A DNA stretch of 25,785 bases, taken from VBDM01 sp035280025 (GTDB lineage Bacteria > Pseudomonadota > Gammaproteobacteria > Burkholderiales > SG8-39). The DNA lies in the NCBI GenBank assembly GCA_035280025.1, contig DATEGT010000097.1:1-25785 (forward strand). The letters run 5' to 3'. Position 1 is the stretch's first letter. The number at the start of each line of letters is the position of its first letter. This document shows positions 1-7,595 of this stretch, piece after piece. The notes under the pieces are model-generated. The model worked only from the letters and a program-made list of their open reading frames with translations, made no database searches and was not told the DNA's origin. Both the position numbers and the translations under genes were made by a program.

Positions 1-94
1 TGGAGAGGCCCGCCCCGAGGTACACCATGCCTTGGTCGGCCCGCGCGGCGCCGGCGCCTAGCGCCAGCGTGAGTAACAGCAGAACTTTACGCAT
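1..94 (-). CDS. Exported protein, probably outer membrane (5' end only)
   Basis: Only the first 31 codons lie in the window; the gene runs off the left edge. The ATG at 94-92 is preceded by a strong ribosome binding site (CCAGGAGG read on the minus strand, positions 108-101). The visible protein begins MRKVLLLL, a basic residue pair followed by a hydrophobic Leu/Ala core ending in an Ala-rich GAGAARAD, which is a typical Sec signal peptide with cleavage likely near residue 20. The mature start, QGMVYLGAGLS, has the alternating pattern of a first beta strand in small outer-membrane beta-barrels, so such a barrel is my best guess, but too little is visible to identify the family. It lies downstream of polA on the same strand, with a 111-base gap that probably holds its own promoter. 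Confidence 0.6.
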   Translation of the reverse strand, partial: MRKVLLLLTLALGAGAARADQGMVYLGAGLS

Positions 95-126
95 ACCGGT
101 CCTCCTGGTTGTCCGTCCTAACTAAC

Positions 127-152
127 ACAGTCGCGGCCGTCGCGTTGACTGT
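127..152. repeat. Inverted repeat between polA and the exported-protein gene
   Basis: ACAGTC (127-132) is the exact reverse complement of GACTGT (147-152), with a 14-base interior that is itself GC-rich and can add three further pairs (GCG/CGC) with a bulge. It lies just after the polA stop and upstream of the start of the exported-protein gene, both on the minus strand. No T-run follows on the minus strand, so a classical intrinsic terminator is not supported; it could be a weak terminator, an operator dyad or chance. Confidence 0.3.
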
Positions 153-205
153 TGCAAGCCGGCGACAGCCCGCTCGTGGCAAGGCGATTCGCCGTGCGCG
201 GCTCC

Positions 206-2902
206 TCAGTGAGCCTCGTCCCAGTTGACTCCGGTGCCGGCATCCACCCTCAGGGGCACAGTGAGTGTGGCAGCGTTCACCATGCGCTCGCGCACCATTT
301 CCGTCACCTCATCGACCGCCTCGGTGCGCACTTCCAGCACCAGCTCGTCATGTACCTGCATGATGAGACGCGCCGGCGAGTCGGCGCGGCTGCACCAGTC
401 GTGCACCGAGATCATGGCGCGCTTGATGATGTCGGCTGCGGTGCCCTGCATGGGCGCATTGATGGCGCTGCGCTCGGCGTACTGCCGCAGCTGCGGATTG
501 CCGGAGCGGATGTCGGGGAGGTACAGACGCCGACCGAACACGGTCTCGACATAGCCGCGCTCGCGCGCCTTTTGCCGCGTGTCGTCCATGAAGCGACGCA
601 CTCCCGGGTAGCGCTGGAAATAGCGTTCCACGTACTGCTGCGCGGCGCTGCGCTCGATGCCTAAGTTTCGCGCCAGGCCAAAAGGCGACATGCCGTAGAT
701 CAGCCCGAAGTTGATCACCTTCGCGTAGCGGCGCTCCTCCGAGGACACGTCCGGGAGCGCGCGGCCGAACACCTCGGCCGCCGTGGCGCGGTGGATGTCC
801 TCGCCCGCCGCGAACGCGCGCAGCAGATTCTCGTCGCCCGAGATGTGCGCCATGATGCGAAGCTCGACCTGCGAGTAGTCGGCGCTCACGATGACGCACC
901 CCTGCGGCGCTACGAAGGCCTCGCGGATGCGCCGCCCCTCGTTCGTCCGCACCGGGATGTTCTGCAGGTTGGGGTCGTTCGAGGAGAGGCGCCCGGTGAC
1001 CGCGACCGCCTGCGAGTAGGTCGTGTGCACCCGGCCGGTCTGCGGATTCACCATCCTCGGCAGCTTGTCCGTGTAAGTAGACTTGAGCTTCGAGATCTCG
1101 CGGTGATCGAGCAGCATCCTCGCGAGCGGATGGTCGAGCGCCAGCTTCTCGAGGACGTCCTCGTCGGTCGAGGGCGCGCCCGAGGGCGTCTTCCTCACCA
1201 CCGGGATCCCCTTCTTGACGAAGAAAATCTCGGCGATCTGCTTGGGCGAGCCCAGATTGAAGGGCTGCCCCGCCTCCTTATGCGCCCTCGCCTCCAGCTC
1301 GAGCATCTTCTGCCCGAGCTCGTGACTCATCGCCTCGAGCTGCCGCCCGTCGATGAGCACGCCCGCGCGCTCCATCCCGAAGAGAACCTCGCGCACCGGC
1401 ATTTCGATATCGCCGTAGATGCGGGCGAGCTTGTCGTCGGCGGCGATCCTCGGGCGGAGCGCCGCGTGCAGCTGCAGAGCCATGTCCGCGTCCTCCGCGG
1501 AGTACGCCGCGGCGCGCGCCACGTCCACCTGGTCGAAGGAAATCCGCTGCGCACCGGTGCCGGTCACTTCGCCGATCGAGAGCGGCTTCGCGCCGAGATG
1601 GCGTTCGGCCAGGCTCTCCACGTCGTGGCGCGCGCTGCTCTCGAGCACGTAGGACTCGAGCAAGGCGTCGTGCGCGATCCCGCCCAGGGCGACGCCGTGG
1701 TTGGCGAGCACGTGCTGGTCGAACTTGATGTTGTAGCCGAGCTTGCCGTGCCCGGCGCTCTCGAGCCAGGGCTTGAGGGCGGCAAGCGCTTTCCCAGTCT
1801 CGACCTGGCCGGGCGCACCGGCATAGCGGTGCGCGAGCGGCAGGTACGCGGCACGGCCGGCGGCGGTCGCGAAAGACAGGCCTACGATGCGCGCCTGCAT
1901 CGGCTCCTCGCTCGTGGTCTCGGCGGCGAGCGAGACGATGTCCGCGGCCTCGATCTCCTTCAGCCACCGCGACAGATCGGCCTCGTCGAAGAGCGTTTCG
2001 TAACGGCGCGCGACCGCAGCCCTCGGCAGCACGGGGGCCGGATCCGCGGAAGCCGCGGGCGGCGCTTCCTTGAGCCACGACTTGAAGCCGAAGCGCGAGA
2101 GGAGCCCGGCGAGACGCTCTTCGTCGCGCGGGGCGAGCTTGAGCTCCTCCAGCTCGAAAGGCAGCTTCACGTCGCACTTCACCGCGAGGAGCTGCCGCCC
2201 CCTGGGCAGCCAGGGCAGCGCCTTGCGCAGGTTTTCGCCGACGGCGCCGCCGATCTCCCCGGCGTGGCTCATCACCTCCTCGAGCGAGCCGTACTGCGAC
2301 ACCCACTTCGCCGCGGTCTTCGGACCGACCTTCTCGACCCCGGGCACGTTGTCGACCGAGTCGCCGACCAGCGTCAAGTAGTCGAGCATGCGTTCGGGAG
2401 GAACGCCGAACTTCGCCTTCACGCCCTCCGGATCGAGGCGCTCGTTCGACATGGTGTTGACCAGCGTGACGCGCCCGGTGACGAGCTGCGCGAGATCCTT
2501 GTCGCCGGTCGAGATCACGCAGCGCATGCCTCTCCGGTCGGCTTCGCGCGCGAGCGTGGCGATCACGTCGTCGGCCTCCACGCCCTCGATCTGCAGCAGC
2601 GGCCAGCCCCACGCGCGGATCGCCTGCAGCAGCGGCTCGACCTGCGAGCCGAGATCGTCCGGCATGGGCGGGCGGTTCGCCTTGTACTGGTCGTACAGCT
2701 CGTCGCGGAAGGTCCTGCCGCGCGCGTCGAACACGCACGCGAGATAGTCCGCCCGGTAATCGGCGAGCAGCTTCCGCAGCATGTTCAGCACGCCGTAGAT
2801 GGCGCCGGTCGGCTCGCCCGCGGCGTTGCGCAGGTCGGGCAGCGCGTGGAAGGCGCGGTACAGATACGACGACCCGTCGACCAGCAGGAGCGTTTTTTCC
2901 AA
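206..2902 (-). CDS. polA: DNA polymerase I
   Basis: 898 residues, the normal three-domain length. The enzyme fills gaps and removes RNA primers in lagging-strand synthesis and excision repair. The 5'-nuclease domain (about 1-290) shows LLLVDGSS near residue 9, EGVEADDVIA (106-115), STGDKDL (131-137) and GDSVDNVPG (180-188). The polymerase domain has motif A SADYSQVELR (673-682, Asp675), motif B R724xxxK728xxxF732xxxY736G, and motif C VHDE (850-853). In the 3'-5' exonuclease domain, Exo II (Asn391, Asp395) and Exo III (Tyr467, Asp471) are intact, but Exo I reads SLAAETTS (324-331): the Glu is kept (Glu328) while the position of the first metal-binding Asp is Ala326. Proofreading may therefore be weak or absent. 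The start is TTG at 2902; it gives the canonical EKTLLLVDG N-terminus and no in-frame ATG is nearby. Only a weak GAAAG-like ribosome site precedes it. Confidence 0.97.
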   Translation of the reverse strand: MEKTLLLVDGSSYLYRAFHALPDLRNAAGEPTGAIYGVLNMLRKLLADYRADYLACVFDARGRTFRDELYDQYKANRPPMPDDLGSQVEPLLQAIRAWGWPLLQIEGVEADDVIATLAREADRRGMRCVISTGDKDLAQLVTGRVTLVNTMSNERLDPEGVKAKFGVPPERMLDYLTLVGDSVDNVPGVEKVGPKTAAKWVSQYGSLEEVMSHAGEIGGAVGENLRKALPWLPRGRQLLAVKCDVKLPFELEELKLAPRDEERLAGLLSRFGFKSWLKEAPPAASADPAPVLPRAAVARRYETLFDEADLSRWLKEIEAADIVSLAAETTSEEPMQARIVGLSFATAAGRAAYLPLAHRYAGAPGQVETGKALAALKPWLESAGHGKLGYNIKFDQHVLANHGVALGGIAHDALLESYVLESSARHDVESLAERHLGAKPLSIGEVTGTGAQRISFDQVDVARAAAYSAEDADMALQLHAALRPRIAADDKLARIYGDIEMPVREVLFGMERAGVLIDGRQLEAMSHELGQKMLELEARAHKEAGQPFNLGSPKQIAEIFFVKKGIPVVRKTPSGAPSTDEDVLEKLALDHPLARMLLDHREISKLKSTYTDKLPRMVNPQTGRVHTTYSQAVAVTGRLSSNDPNLQNIPVRTNEGRRIREAFVAPQGCVIVSADYSQVELRIMAHISGDENLLRAFAAGEDIHRATAAEVFGRALPDVSSEERRYAKVINFGLIYGMSPFGLARNLGIERSAAQQYVERYFQRYPGVRRFMDDTRQKARERGYVETVFGRRLYLPDIRSGNPQLRQYAERSAINAPMQGTAADIIKRAMISVHDWCSRADSPARLIMQVHDELVLEVRTEAVDEVTEMVRERMVNAATLTVPLRVDAGTGVNWDEAH

Positions 2903-2947
2903 GGGAACTTTCTAGAGGAGCGCGGCGCCCCGCGCATTATCCCAGAA

Positions 2948-2956
2948 TGATAGACT
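2948..2956 (+). promoter_or_regulatory. Extended -10-like element, DUF2782/thrB promoter
   Basis: TGATAGACT matches the TGnTAnnnT extended -10 pattern and sits in the 60-base divergent gap between polA and the DUF2782 gene. The hexamer ends 6 bases before the ATG at 2963, so initiation at the usual distance would start the mRNA at or next to the start codon. No good -35 box is visible. Confidence 0.4.
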
Positions 2957-2962
2957 CGCTCC

Positions 2963-3289
2963 ATGCTGCGCCGAATCCTCCTTGCCGCCGCGTTGCTCGC
3001 CTTCTCGCTGCCGCTCGCCGCGCAGCAGCCGCCCAAGCTCGAGCCGCTTCCCGAGCTTCCGCCGCCGCCGGGCGCGGCGGATCAGCCCGAGGAGCCCCCG
3101 GTGCGGATCGAATCCAAGGAGGACCAGGTCGAGGAGCAGCTCATCGACGGCCGTCACGTGGTGCGCGTCAAGACTCCGGCGGGCCTGGAGTACTGGCTGG
3201 TCGAGGACCTGGGCGACGGCCCCGGAATCAGGAACGAGAGCCTCGATCACGGCGTGCGCGTGCCGCTCTGGGTGATCAAACGGTTCTGA
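2963..3289 (+). CDS. DUF2782 family exported protein
   Basis: 108 residues. The N-terminus (Met-Leu-Arg-Arg, then a Leu/Ala core to about residue 20) is a signal peptide, so the product is probably periplasmic. A Pro-rich linker (about 23-45, LPELPPPPG) precedes a small conserved domain with DGRHVVRVKTPAG and EYWLVEDLGDG, followed by the C-terminal PLWVIKRF. This matches the DUF2782 family as I know it: short proteobacterial proteins commonly encoded beside polA and thrB. The function is unknown. The gene is divergent from polA and is followed 16 bases later by thrB, with which it is probably cotranscribed. No Shine-Dalgarno sequence is evident before the ATG. Confidence 0.8.
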   Translation: MLRRILLAAALLAFSLPLAAQQPPKLEPLPELPPPPGAADQPEEPPVRIESKEDQVEEQLIDGRHVVRVKTPAGLEYWLVEDLGDGPGIRNESLDHGVRVPLWVIKRF

Positions 3290-3305
3290 CGCTCGCGCGG
3301 GCGTC
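3288..3305 (+). repeat. Short inverted repeat abutting thrB start
   Basis: GACGC (3288-3292) and GCGTC (3301-3305) are perfect reverse complements with an 8-base loop. The left arm overlaps the DUF2782 stop codon and the right arm ends at the base before the thrB ATG, where a ribosome binding site would be expected. A five-pair stem is weak evidence; it may affect translation coupling or be chance in GC-rich sequence. Confidence 0.25.
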
Positions 3306-4244
3306 ATGTCGGTCTTCACGCGCGTCACTCACGAAGAGCTTTCCGTCTGGCTGAAGCGCTACGCGATCGGCGCGCTCGTCGACCTGCAGGGCATCGCGGC
3401 CGGCATCGAGAACACTAACTATTTCGTCACCACCTCGCACGGCCGCTTCGTGCTGACGCTGTTCGAGAGGCTGTCGGCCGCCGAGCTCCCGTTCTACCTG
3501 AATCTCATGGCGCACCTCGCGCGCCACGGCATTCCCTCCCCGGCGCCGATCGCCGACCGCGGCGACGAGTACCTGGGGACCCTGAACGGCAAACCCGCGA
3601 CCATCGTGACCTGCTTGCCTGGCGCGCCGCTGACCGCGCCCGACGCAGGGCACTGCGGGCAGGTCGGAGCCATGCTCGGCGACATGCATCTCGCCGGGAA
3701 GAGCTACGGCGGCAAGCTCGAGAACCCGCGCGGACCGCGCTGGTGGCGGGACGCGGCGCGGGAGGTCGCGTCCTTCCTCGACGAACCGCGGCGGGCGCTG
3801 CTCGCCTCCGAGCTCGAATTCCAGGCGCGCCACCGCGGGCTGGAGCTGCCACGCGGCCCGGTGCACGCCGATCTGTTCCGCGACAACGTGCTCTTCGACG
3901 GCGAGCGCATCGGGGGCGTGATCGATTTCTATTTCGCCGGCATCGACGCGCTTCTGTTCGACGTCGCGGTGACGGTGAACGACTGGTGCGTGGGCGCGTC
4001 CGGCGAGATCGACACCGCCCGCGCGGGAGCCCTGCTCGCCGCTTACCGGCGCGTCCGCGACTTCACCGAAGACGAGCGCGAGGCCTGGCCGGTGATGCTG
4101 CGGGCCGCGGCGCTGCGGTTCTGGCTTTCGCGCCTCTACGATTTCTACCTGCCGCGCCCGGGCGAGCTCACCCACGCCCACGATCCGGAGCATTTCCGGC
4201 GCGTCCTCGAGGCGCGGCGTGCCCGCTCCCTGCCCCTTGTATGA
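3306..4244 (+). CDS. thrB: Homoserine kinase (APH-fold, ThrB type)
   Basis: 312 residues, the usual length for this cytosolic enzyme, which phosphorylates L-homoserine with ATP in threonine biosynthesis. It belongs to the aminoglycoside-phosphotransferase fold group used by many proteobacteria, not the GHMP-kinase ThrB of E. coli. Visible marks are GIENTNYFV (33-41, nucleotide loop), GDMHLAG (125-131), the catalytic-loop Brenner motif HADLFRDN (187-194, Asp189 as base, Asn194 for metal) and GVIDFYFAG (204-212, metal-binding Asp207). The ATG at 3306 gives the family N-terminus SVFTRVTHEEL. No ribosome binding site is seen; instead a short inverted repeat (GACGC...GCGTC, 3288-3305) directly abuts the ATG. 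Translation may depend on the upstream DUF2782 reading frame. Confidence 0.93.
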   Translation: MSVFTRVTHEELSVWLKRYAIGALVDLQGIAAGIENTNYFVTTSHGRFVLTLFERLSAAELPFYLNLMAHLARHGIPSPAPIADRGDEYLGTLNGKPATIVTCLPGAPLTAPDAGHCGQVGAMLGDMHLAGKSYGGKLENPRGPRWWRDAAREVASFLDEPRRALLASELEFQARHRGLELPRGPVHADLFRDNVLFDGERIGGVIDFYFAGIDALLFDVAVTVNDWCVGASGEIDTARAGALLAAYRRVRDFTEDEREAWPVMLRAAALRFWLSRLYDFYLPRPGELTHAHDPEHFRRVLEARRARSLPLV

Positions 4245-4300
4245 AACGCCCTGGCGTCCCACACTAACCCGCAATGGCCACAGGCGAGATCCGGTCCTAG

Positions 4301-5098
4301 ATGCGCATCGTATCCGCAAGGAGCGGTTGGTCCTGGCTGGTGAGAGGGTTTGCGCTGTTCAGGAAAAGCCCCCCGATGTGGCTGTTCCTCGCCCTCATGT
4401 ACTTCGTCGCGCAGATTCTCTTCGCCCAATTCCGTTACCTCGGTCCCGCCGTTTTCATGGTGCTGCTTCCCGGCTTCGTGATGTCGTTCATGTTCGTTTG
4501 CGCGGTCATCGAGCACGGGGGCATGCCGCGCCCCTCGCTGCTGGTCTCGGGCTTCCGGAGCGGGCTGTCGACGCTGATGCTGCTCGGGGTGCTGCAACTG
4601 CTCGCGATCGCCGCGGTGCTCGGGCTCGCGTCCCTCGCCGACGCGGGGGCGCTCGCGGGCTCGCTGCTGTACGGACAGGAGCCGCCCGAAGACGCCATCA
4701 ACGACGGAAGCGCCTCCCGCGCCCTCGTGATCATGGCCCTCGCCGGAACGCCGATATTGATGGCGTTCTGGTTTGCGCCCCTGCTCGCGGCGTGGAGCCG
4801 CATGGGCGCGGTCCAGGCGGTCTTCTACAGCTTCTTCGCGGTGTGGCGGAACTGGCGGGCTTTCCTGGTCTACGGAGGCGCGATTTTCCTGGCCGGCGTG
4901 CTGTTCCTTCTCGCAACCACGGTGGTGACGATGCTGGCGCAAAGAAAGATGGAAGCGGTACAGATGCTTACGCTGGCTTTCACCTTGCTGACTTTCCCCA
5001 CCCTGGTCGCCAGCCTCTACGCGAGCTACCGCGACATCTTTCCCGAGAACGCGGTGCCGGCCGAGCCGCCGCCGCCGAGCGATGCCGGAAGCCCGTAG
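4301..5098 (+). CDS. BPSS1780-type integral membrane protein
   Basis: 265 residues with about five to six hydrophobic segments (near residues 27-42, 48-70, 92-115, 143-168, 184-210 and 225-245) and a Pro-rich cytosolic-type tail (PAEPPPPS). The N-terminus, VSARSGWSWLVRGFALFRKSPPMW, and the segment VFYSFFAVWRNWRAFLVYG match the BPSS1780 family of betaproteobacterial inner-membrane proteins, which has no established function. The gene often accompanies polA/thrB in this class. The 56-base gap after thrB has no strong promoter or terminator. The ribosome site before the ATG is weak (GGCGAG too far upstream), so expression may be by read-through from thrB. Confidence 0.75.
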   Translation: MRIVSARSGWSWLVRGFALFRKSPPMWLFLALMYFVAQILFAQFRYLGPAVFMVLLPGFVMSFMFVCAVIEHGGMPRPSLLVSGFRSGLSTLMLLGVLQLLAIAAVLGLASLADAGALAGSLLYGQEPPEDAINDGSASRALVIMALAGTPILMAFWFAPLLAAWSRMGAVQAVFYSFFAVWRNWRAFLVYGGAIFLAGVLFLLATTVVTMLAQRKMEAVQMLTLAFTLLTFPTLVASLYASYRDIFPENAVPAEPPPPSDAGSP

Positions 5099-5111
5099 CC
5101 CGTCCCGATTC

Positions 5112-5120
5112 TGCTATCCT
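5112..5120 (+). promoter_or_regulatory. Extended -10-like element upstream of HIT gene
   Basis: TGCTATCCT fits TGnTAnnnT in the 77-base gap between the BPSS1780-type gene and the HIT gene. Initiation about 7 bases downstream would leave a roughly 50-base leader before the TTG at 5176. No clear -35 box is seen. Confidence 0.4.
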
Positions 5121-5175
5121 TCGCGGCGGCGCGGCAGATTCGCCGGCGCCGCGCCTGCCTGCGGGGGGTGAAACC

Positions 5176-5598
5176 TTGAACGACCAGCCCTGCGAGCTGT
5201 GCGCTTCCCCGGGAGGGGACGTGCTCTGGCGCGACGAGTTCTGCCGCATCGTGCTCGTCGATGACCCTGATTATCCCGGCTGCTGCCGGGTGGTCCTGGA
5301 GCGGCACGTAAAGGAAATGACCGATCTCGCACCTGCCGAGCGCGCGCGGTTGATGAAAGCGGTGTTTGCGACCGAGGCGGCGCTGCGCGAGCTGCTCTCC
5401 CCCCGCAAGATCAACCTTGCGAGCTTCGGCAACGCGGTTCCGCACTTGCACTGGCACGTGATTCCGCGCCACGGCGACGACCGGCATTTTCCCAAACCGA
5501 TCTGGGCCGAGCCGGTGCGCGCCTACGTGACGCCGCGCGCGGCGCCCGACCGCGACGCCCTCATCGAAGCGCTGAGGACGCAGCTCTCGCGATCATGA
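5176..5598 (+). CDS. HIT family nucleotide hydrolase/transferase
   Basis: 140 residues. The histidine-triad signature HLHWHVIPR (90-98) is intact, with His94 of the H-x-H-x-H set as the expected nucleophile. An N-terminal CELC pair (6-9) resembles the structural zinc ligands found in part of the family. HIT proteins act on nucleoside polyphosphates or phosphoramidates such as Ap4A; the substrate here cannot be read from sequence. I place the start at TTG 5176 because it is preceded by a G-rich ribosome site (GGGGGGTGAAA, 5162-5173) and yields the usual N-terminus a few residues before CELC; the frame remains open far upstream but that part overlaps the preceding gene. Its stop overlaps the next gene's start as ATGA (5595-5598), implying translational coupling. 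Confidence 0.88.
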   Translation: MNDQPCELCASPGGDVLWRDEFCRIVLVDDPDYPGCCRVVLERHVKEMTDLAPAERARLMKAVFATEAALRELLSPRKINLASFGNAVPHLHWHVIPRHGDDRHFPKPIWAEPVRAYVTPRAAPDRDALIEALRTQLSRS

Positions 5599-7187
5599 CG
5601 GACCTGGATCTCCCCGCCGTCAGCCCGGACGCCCGGCCGGAGTTCACCGACGCGTCCGGTTGCGCCAAGTGGCTGCAGACCGTCCCGCTCATCAACGTGG
5701 GTCCGGCTCACGTCCGCCTGCTCGAGCAGCTCGACGAGCTGAACGTCTACAAGCTCGCGCCGGCCGAGCGGCTGAAGATCCTCGAGCTGATCCGCGAGCC
5801 GGTGAACTTCGTGCAGAAGGAGCTCGCCAAGAAGTTCTCGAGCCGGCCGGCGCCGCTGGCCCCGCCCGAGCGCGAGATCCTCAAGAACGTGCAGGCGCTC
5901 TGGGACGCGCTTTCCGTGGGGTACCAGCACTGCGTGCAGGCCATCGTCGACCGCGCCGGAAACCTGAGCGTCTCGCTGGTGTGCCAGCGCGTGCTGTGGT
6001 GCACGGGCGAGAAGATGGTCACCTGCTATCAGGCGTATCAGGACGTCGGCGAGACGGAATGGAAGACCCTGCACCGGGTATACGCGCTCGTCGAGGAGCG
6101 GGGGAAAACGAAGGAGGAGGTCGCCCACCCGGACCGCAAGGGCAAGGAGACGACCTGCATGGAAACCTACGCGCAGGTGCTGCTCCTGGATCTCGCCAAT
6201 CCGGGCAAGCTCACGCCGCGCCAGATCGAGCTGATCTGTCAATGGCTCGAGCGCTGGACCCGCAAGGTATCGATCGGGCGCGAGTCCGCCGATACCGGCG
6301 ACGCCGCGCCGTTGATGGTGGATTTGTCGGGAACCGGCGGGGCGTCGCACCGTCCCGCCGAAGGCGAGTCAGCACGCATACTCGACCTGAGCGACCTGCG
6401 CAGCGACCTGCGCAAGCGGGTCGCGCTGCTGCGCAAGGGGGAAACTCCCGCGGAGCTCGGCCTGGGCGAGGACGTCACCGCCACGCTCGCCGACAGCATG
6501 CTGGTCATGATCTACCGGCGCTGGTGCGAAGACCAGCAATCGCGCGCGCACCCGCGCCACGGCGCGACCGGCACCGCGCAGATCTGCGTCGGAGTGCAGG
6601 CGATCCACTATTTCGTCACCGGCCGCACGTTCGCGGCCCGCGCGAGCTCGCGGCCGATGTCGACGAAGGAGCACATGGAGTTCGCGACCCTGGGCCGGCT
6701 GGCGACGGCTCGCCAGGCGGACGAGCCCGCGACGACGCCGAACTATCCGCTGGAGACCTGGCAGATCCACGACGAGAGCGCGTCCGGGCTGCGCCTGGAG
6801 CGCGTCGATCCGCGCGCGGGCTCGCGCCTCCTGCTCGGCCAGCTCCTCGGGATCCGTCTCGCCGACGCCAAGGCCTTCCTGCTGTGCACGATCAAGTGGC
6901 TGTCGGTGTCGGCCGACTTCGGCCTGCGCATCGGCGTTCAGATACTGCCCGGGGTTCCCCAGGGGATCGCGATCAAGCCCGCCGGCGCGAACGCGGATCC
7001 CTATGTCCAGGGCTTTCTCCTCCCCGCGTTCGCTCCGCTGCAGGCGCCCGAAACCCTGGTCATCGCAGTGGGCTCGTTCAAGCCCAAGCGCGAGATGGAG
7101 ATCGCGGACCATTCGGGCCGGGTACGGCTGATCGAGCTCGTCGACCGCGGTGCCGATTTCGAGCGGGTCAGCTTCGAAACCGCCTGA
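5595..7187 (+). CDS. Large conserved cytosolic protein, possibly PilZ-related
   Basis: 530 residues, no signal peptide and no membrane segment. I recognise it only loosely. The N-terminal half is helical, with CAKWLQTVPLINVGPAHVRL (23-42) and ERLKILELIREPV (58-70). The middle has RAHPRHGATGTAQICVGVQA (317-336), an Arg-containing stretch followed by an AIHYF segment. The C-terminal part has IHDESASGLRLER (391-403), which resembles the D/NxSxxG element of PilZ c-di-GMP receptors, and IKWLSVSADFGLRIGVQILP, like the later PilZ beta strands. A degenerate PilZ domain is therefore an inference, not established. It overlaps the HIT gene by four bases and runs into the DUF971 gene with a 10-base gap, so the three are probably one transcript. 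Confidence 0.6.
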   Translation: MTDLDLPAVSPDARPEFTDASGCAKWLQTVPLINVGPAHVRLLEQLDELNVYKLAPAERLKILELIREPVNFVQKELAKKFSSRPAPLAPPEREILKNVQALWDALSVGYQHCVQAIVDRAGNLSVSLVCQRVLWCTGEKMVTCYQAYQDVGETEWKTLHRVYALVEERGKTKEEVAHPDRKGKETTCMETYAQVLLLDLANPGKLTPRQIELICQWLERWTRKVSIGRESADTGDAAPLMVDLSGTGGASHRPAEGESARILDLSDLRSDLRKRVALLRKGETPAELGLGEDVTATLADSMLVMIYRRWCEDQQSRAHPRHGATGTAQICVGVQAIHYFVTGRTFAARASSRPMSTKEHMEFATLGRLATARQADEPATTPNYPLETWQIHDESASGLRLERVDPRAGSRLLLGQLLGIRLADAKAFLLCTIKWLSVSADFGLRIGVQILPGVPQGIAIKPAGANADPYVQGFLLPAFAPLQAPETLVIAVGSFKPKREMEIADHSGRVRLIELVDRGADFERVSFETA

Positions 7188-7197
7188 AGGGCCCGTC

Positions 7198-7566
7198 ATG
7201 GCCGCGCCGGACGCTCCGGTCCCACAGGAGATCACCTTGCACGCGCGATCCCGCGTGCTCGAGATCTCTTTCTCCGACGGGCGCCGCTTCGAGCTGCCCT
7301 ACGAATTCCTGCGCGTGCACTCGCCGTCGGCCGAAGTGCGCGGCCATGGACCCGGACAGGAAGTGCTGCAGACCGGCAAGAAGGACGTCGACATCCTGAG
7401 CCTCGAGCCCGTCGGGAGCTACGCAGTGCAGCCGCATTTCTCCGACGGACACGCCACCGGCATCTACTCCTGGGACTACCTGTACCAGCTCGGCGCGAAC
7501 CGCGAGGCGATGTGGAAGAGCTATCTGGATCGCCTGAAGGCTGCCGGAGCGCGGCGCGAGCCGTGA
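7198..7566 (+). CDS. DUF971 (gamma-butyrobetaine hydroxylase-like N-terminal domain) protein
   Basis: 122 residues. It consists of a single DUF971/GBBH-like domain: ITLHARSRVLEISFSDG, FELPYEFLRVHSPSAEVRGH, then YAVQPHFSDGHATGIYSWDYL. In eukaryotic gamma-butyrobetaine and trimethyllysine hydroxylases this domain precedes the oxygenase domain and can bind zinc; in bacteria it stands alone or is fused to Mrp-type Fe-S proteins. No oxygenase domain is present, so it is not a hydroxylase by itself. The ATG at 7198 is chosen because GAAGG (7185-7189) is well placed before it and overlaps the preceding stop; an earlier in-frame ATG at 7150 would overlap the upstream gene by 38 bases. Its position directly before ubiE is a recurring arrangement in betaproteobacteria. 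Confidence 0.87.
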   Translation: MAAPDAPVPQEITLHARSRVLEISFSDGRRFELPYEFLRVHSPSAEVRGHGPGQEVLQTGKKDVDILSLEPVGSYAVQPHFSDGHATGIYSWDYLYQLGANREAMWKSYLDRLKAAGARREP

Positions 7567-7580
7567 GCGCAGTCCAAACC

Positions 7581-7589
7581 TGCTAGCAT
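7581..7589 (+). promoter_or_regulatory. Extended -10-like element at ubiE
   Basis: TGCTAGCAT matches TGnTAnnnT in the 29-base gap before ubiE. The element ends 6 bases before the ATG at 7596, so a transcript from it would begin at or beside the start codon, and there is no purine-rich ribosome site in the gap. A leaderless ubiE mRNA is inferred. No -35 box is apparent. Confidence 0.45.
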
Positions 7590-7595
7590 GCCCGC

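Noticed and set aside
791..2950. A 719-codon open frame on the plus strand opposite polA
   Set aside because: Its composition is low-complexity Arg/Glu/Leu/Val with no family match, and it is fully covered by a polA gene with all expected motifs; stop-poor antisense frames are expected at this GC content.
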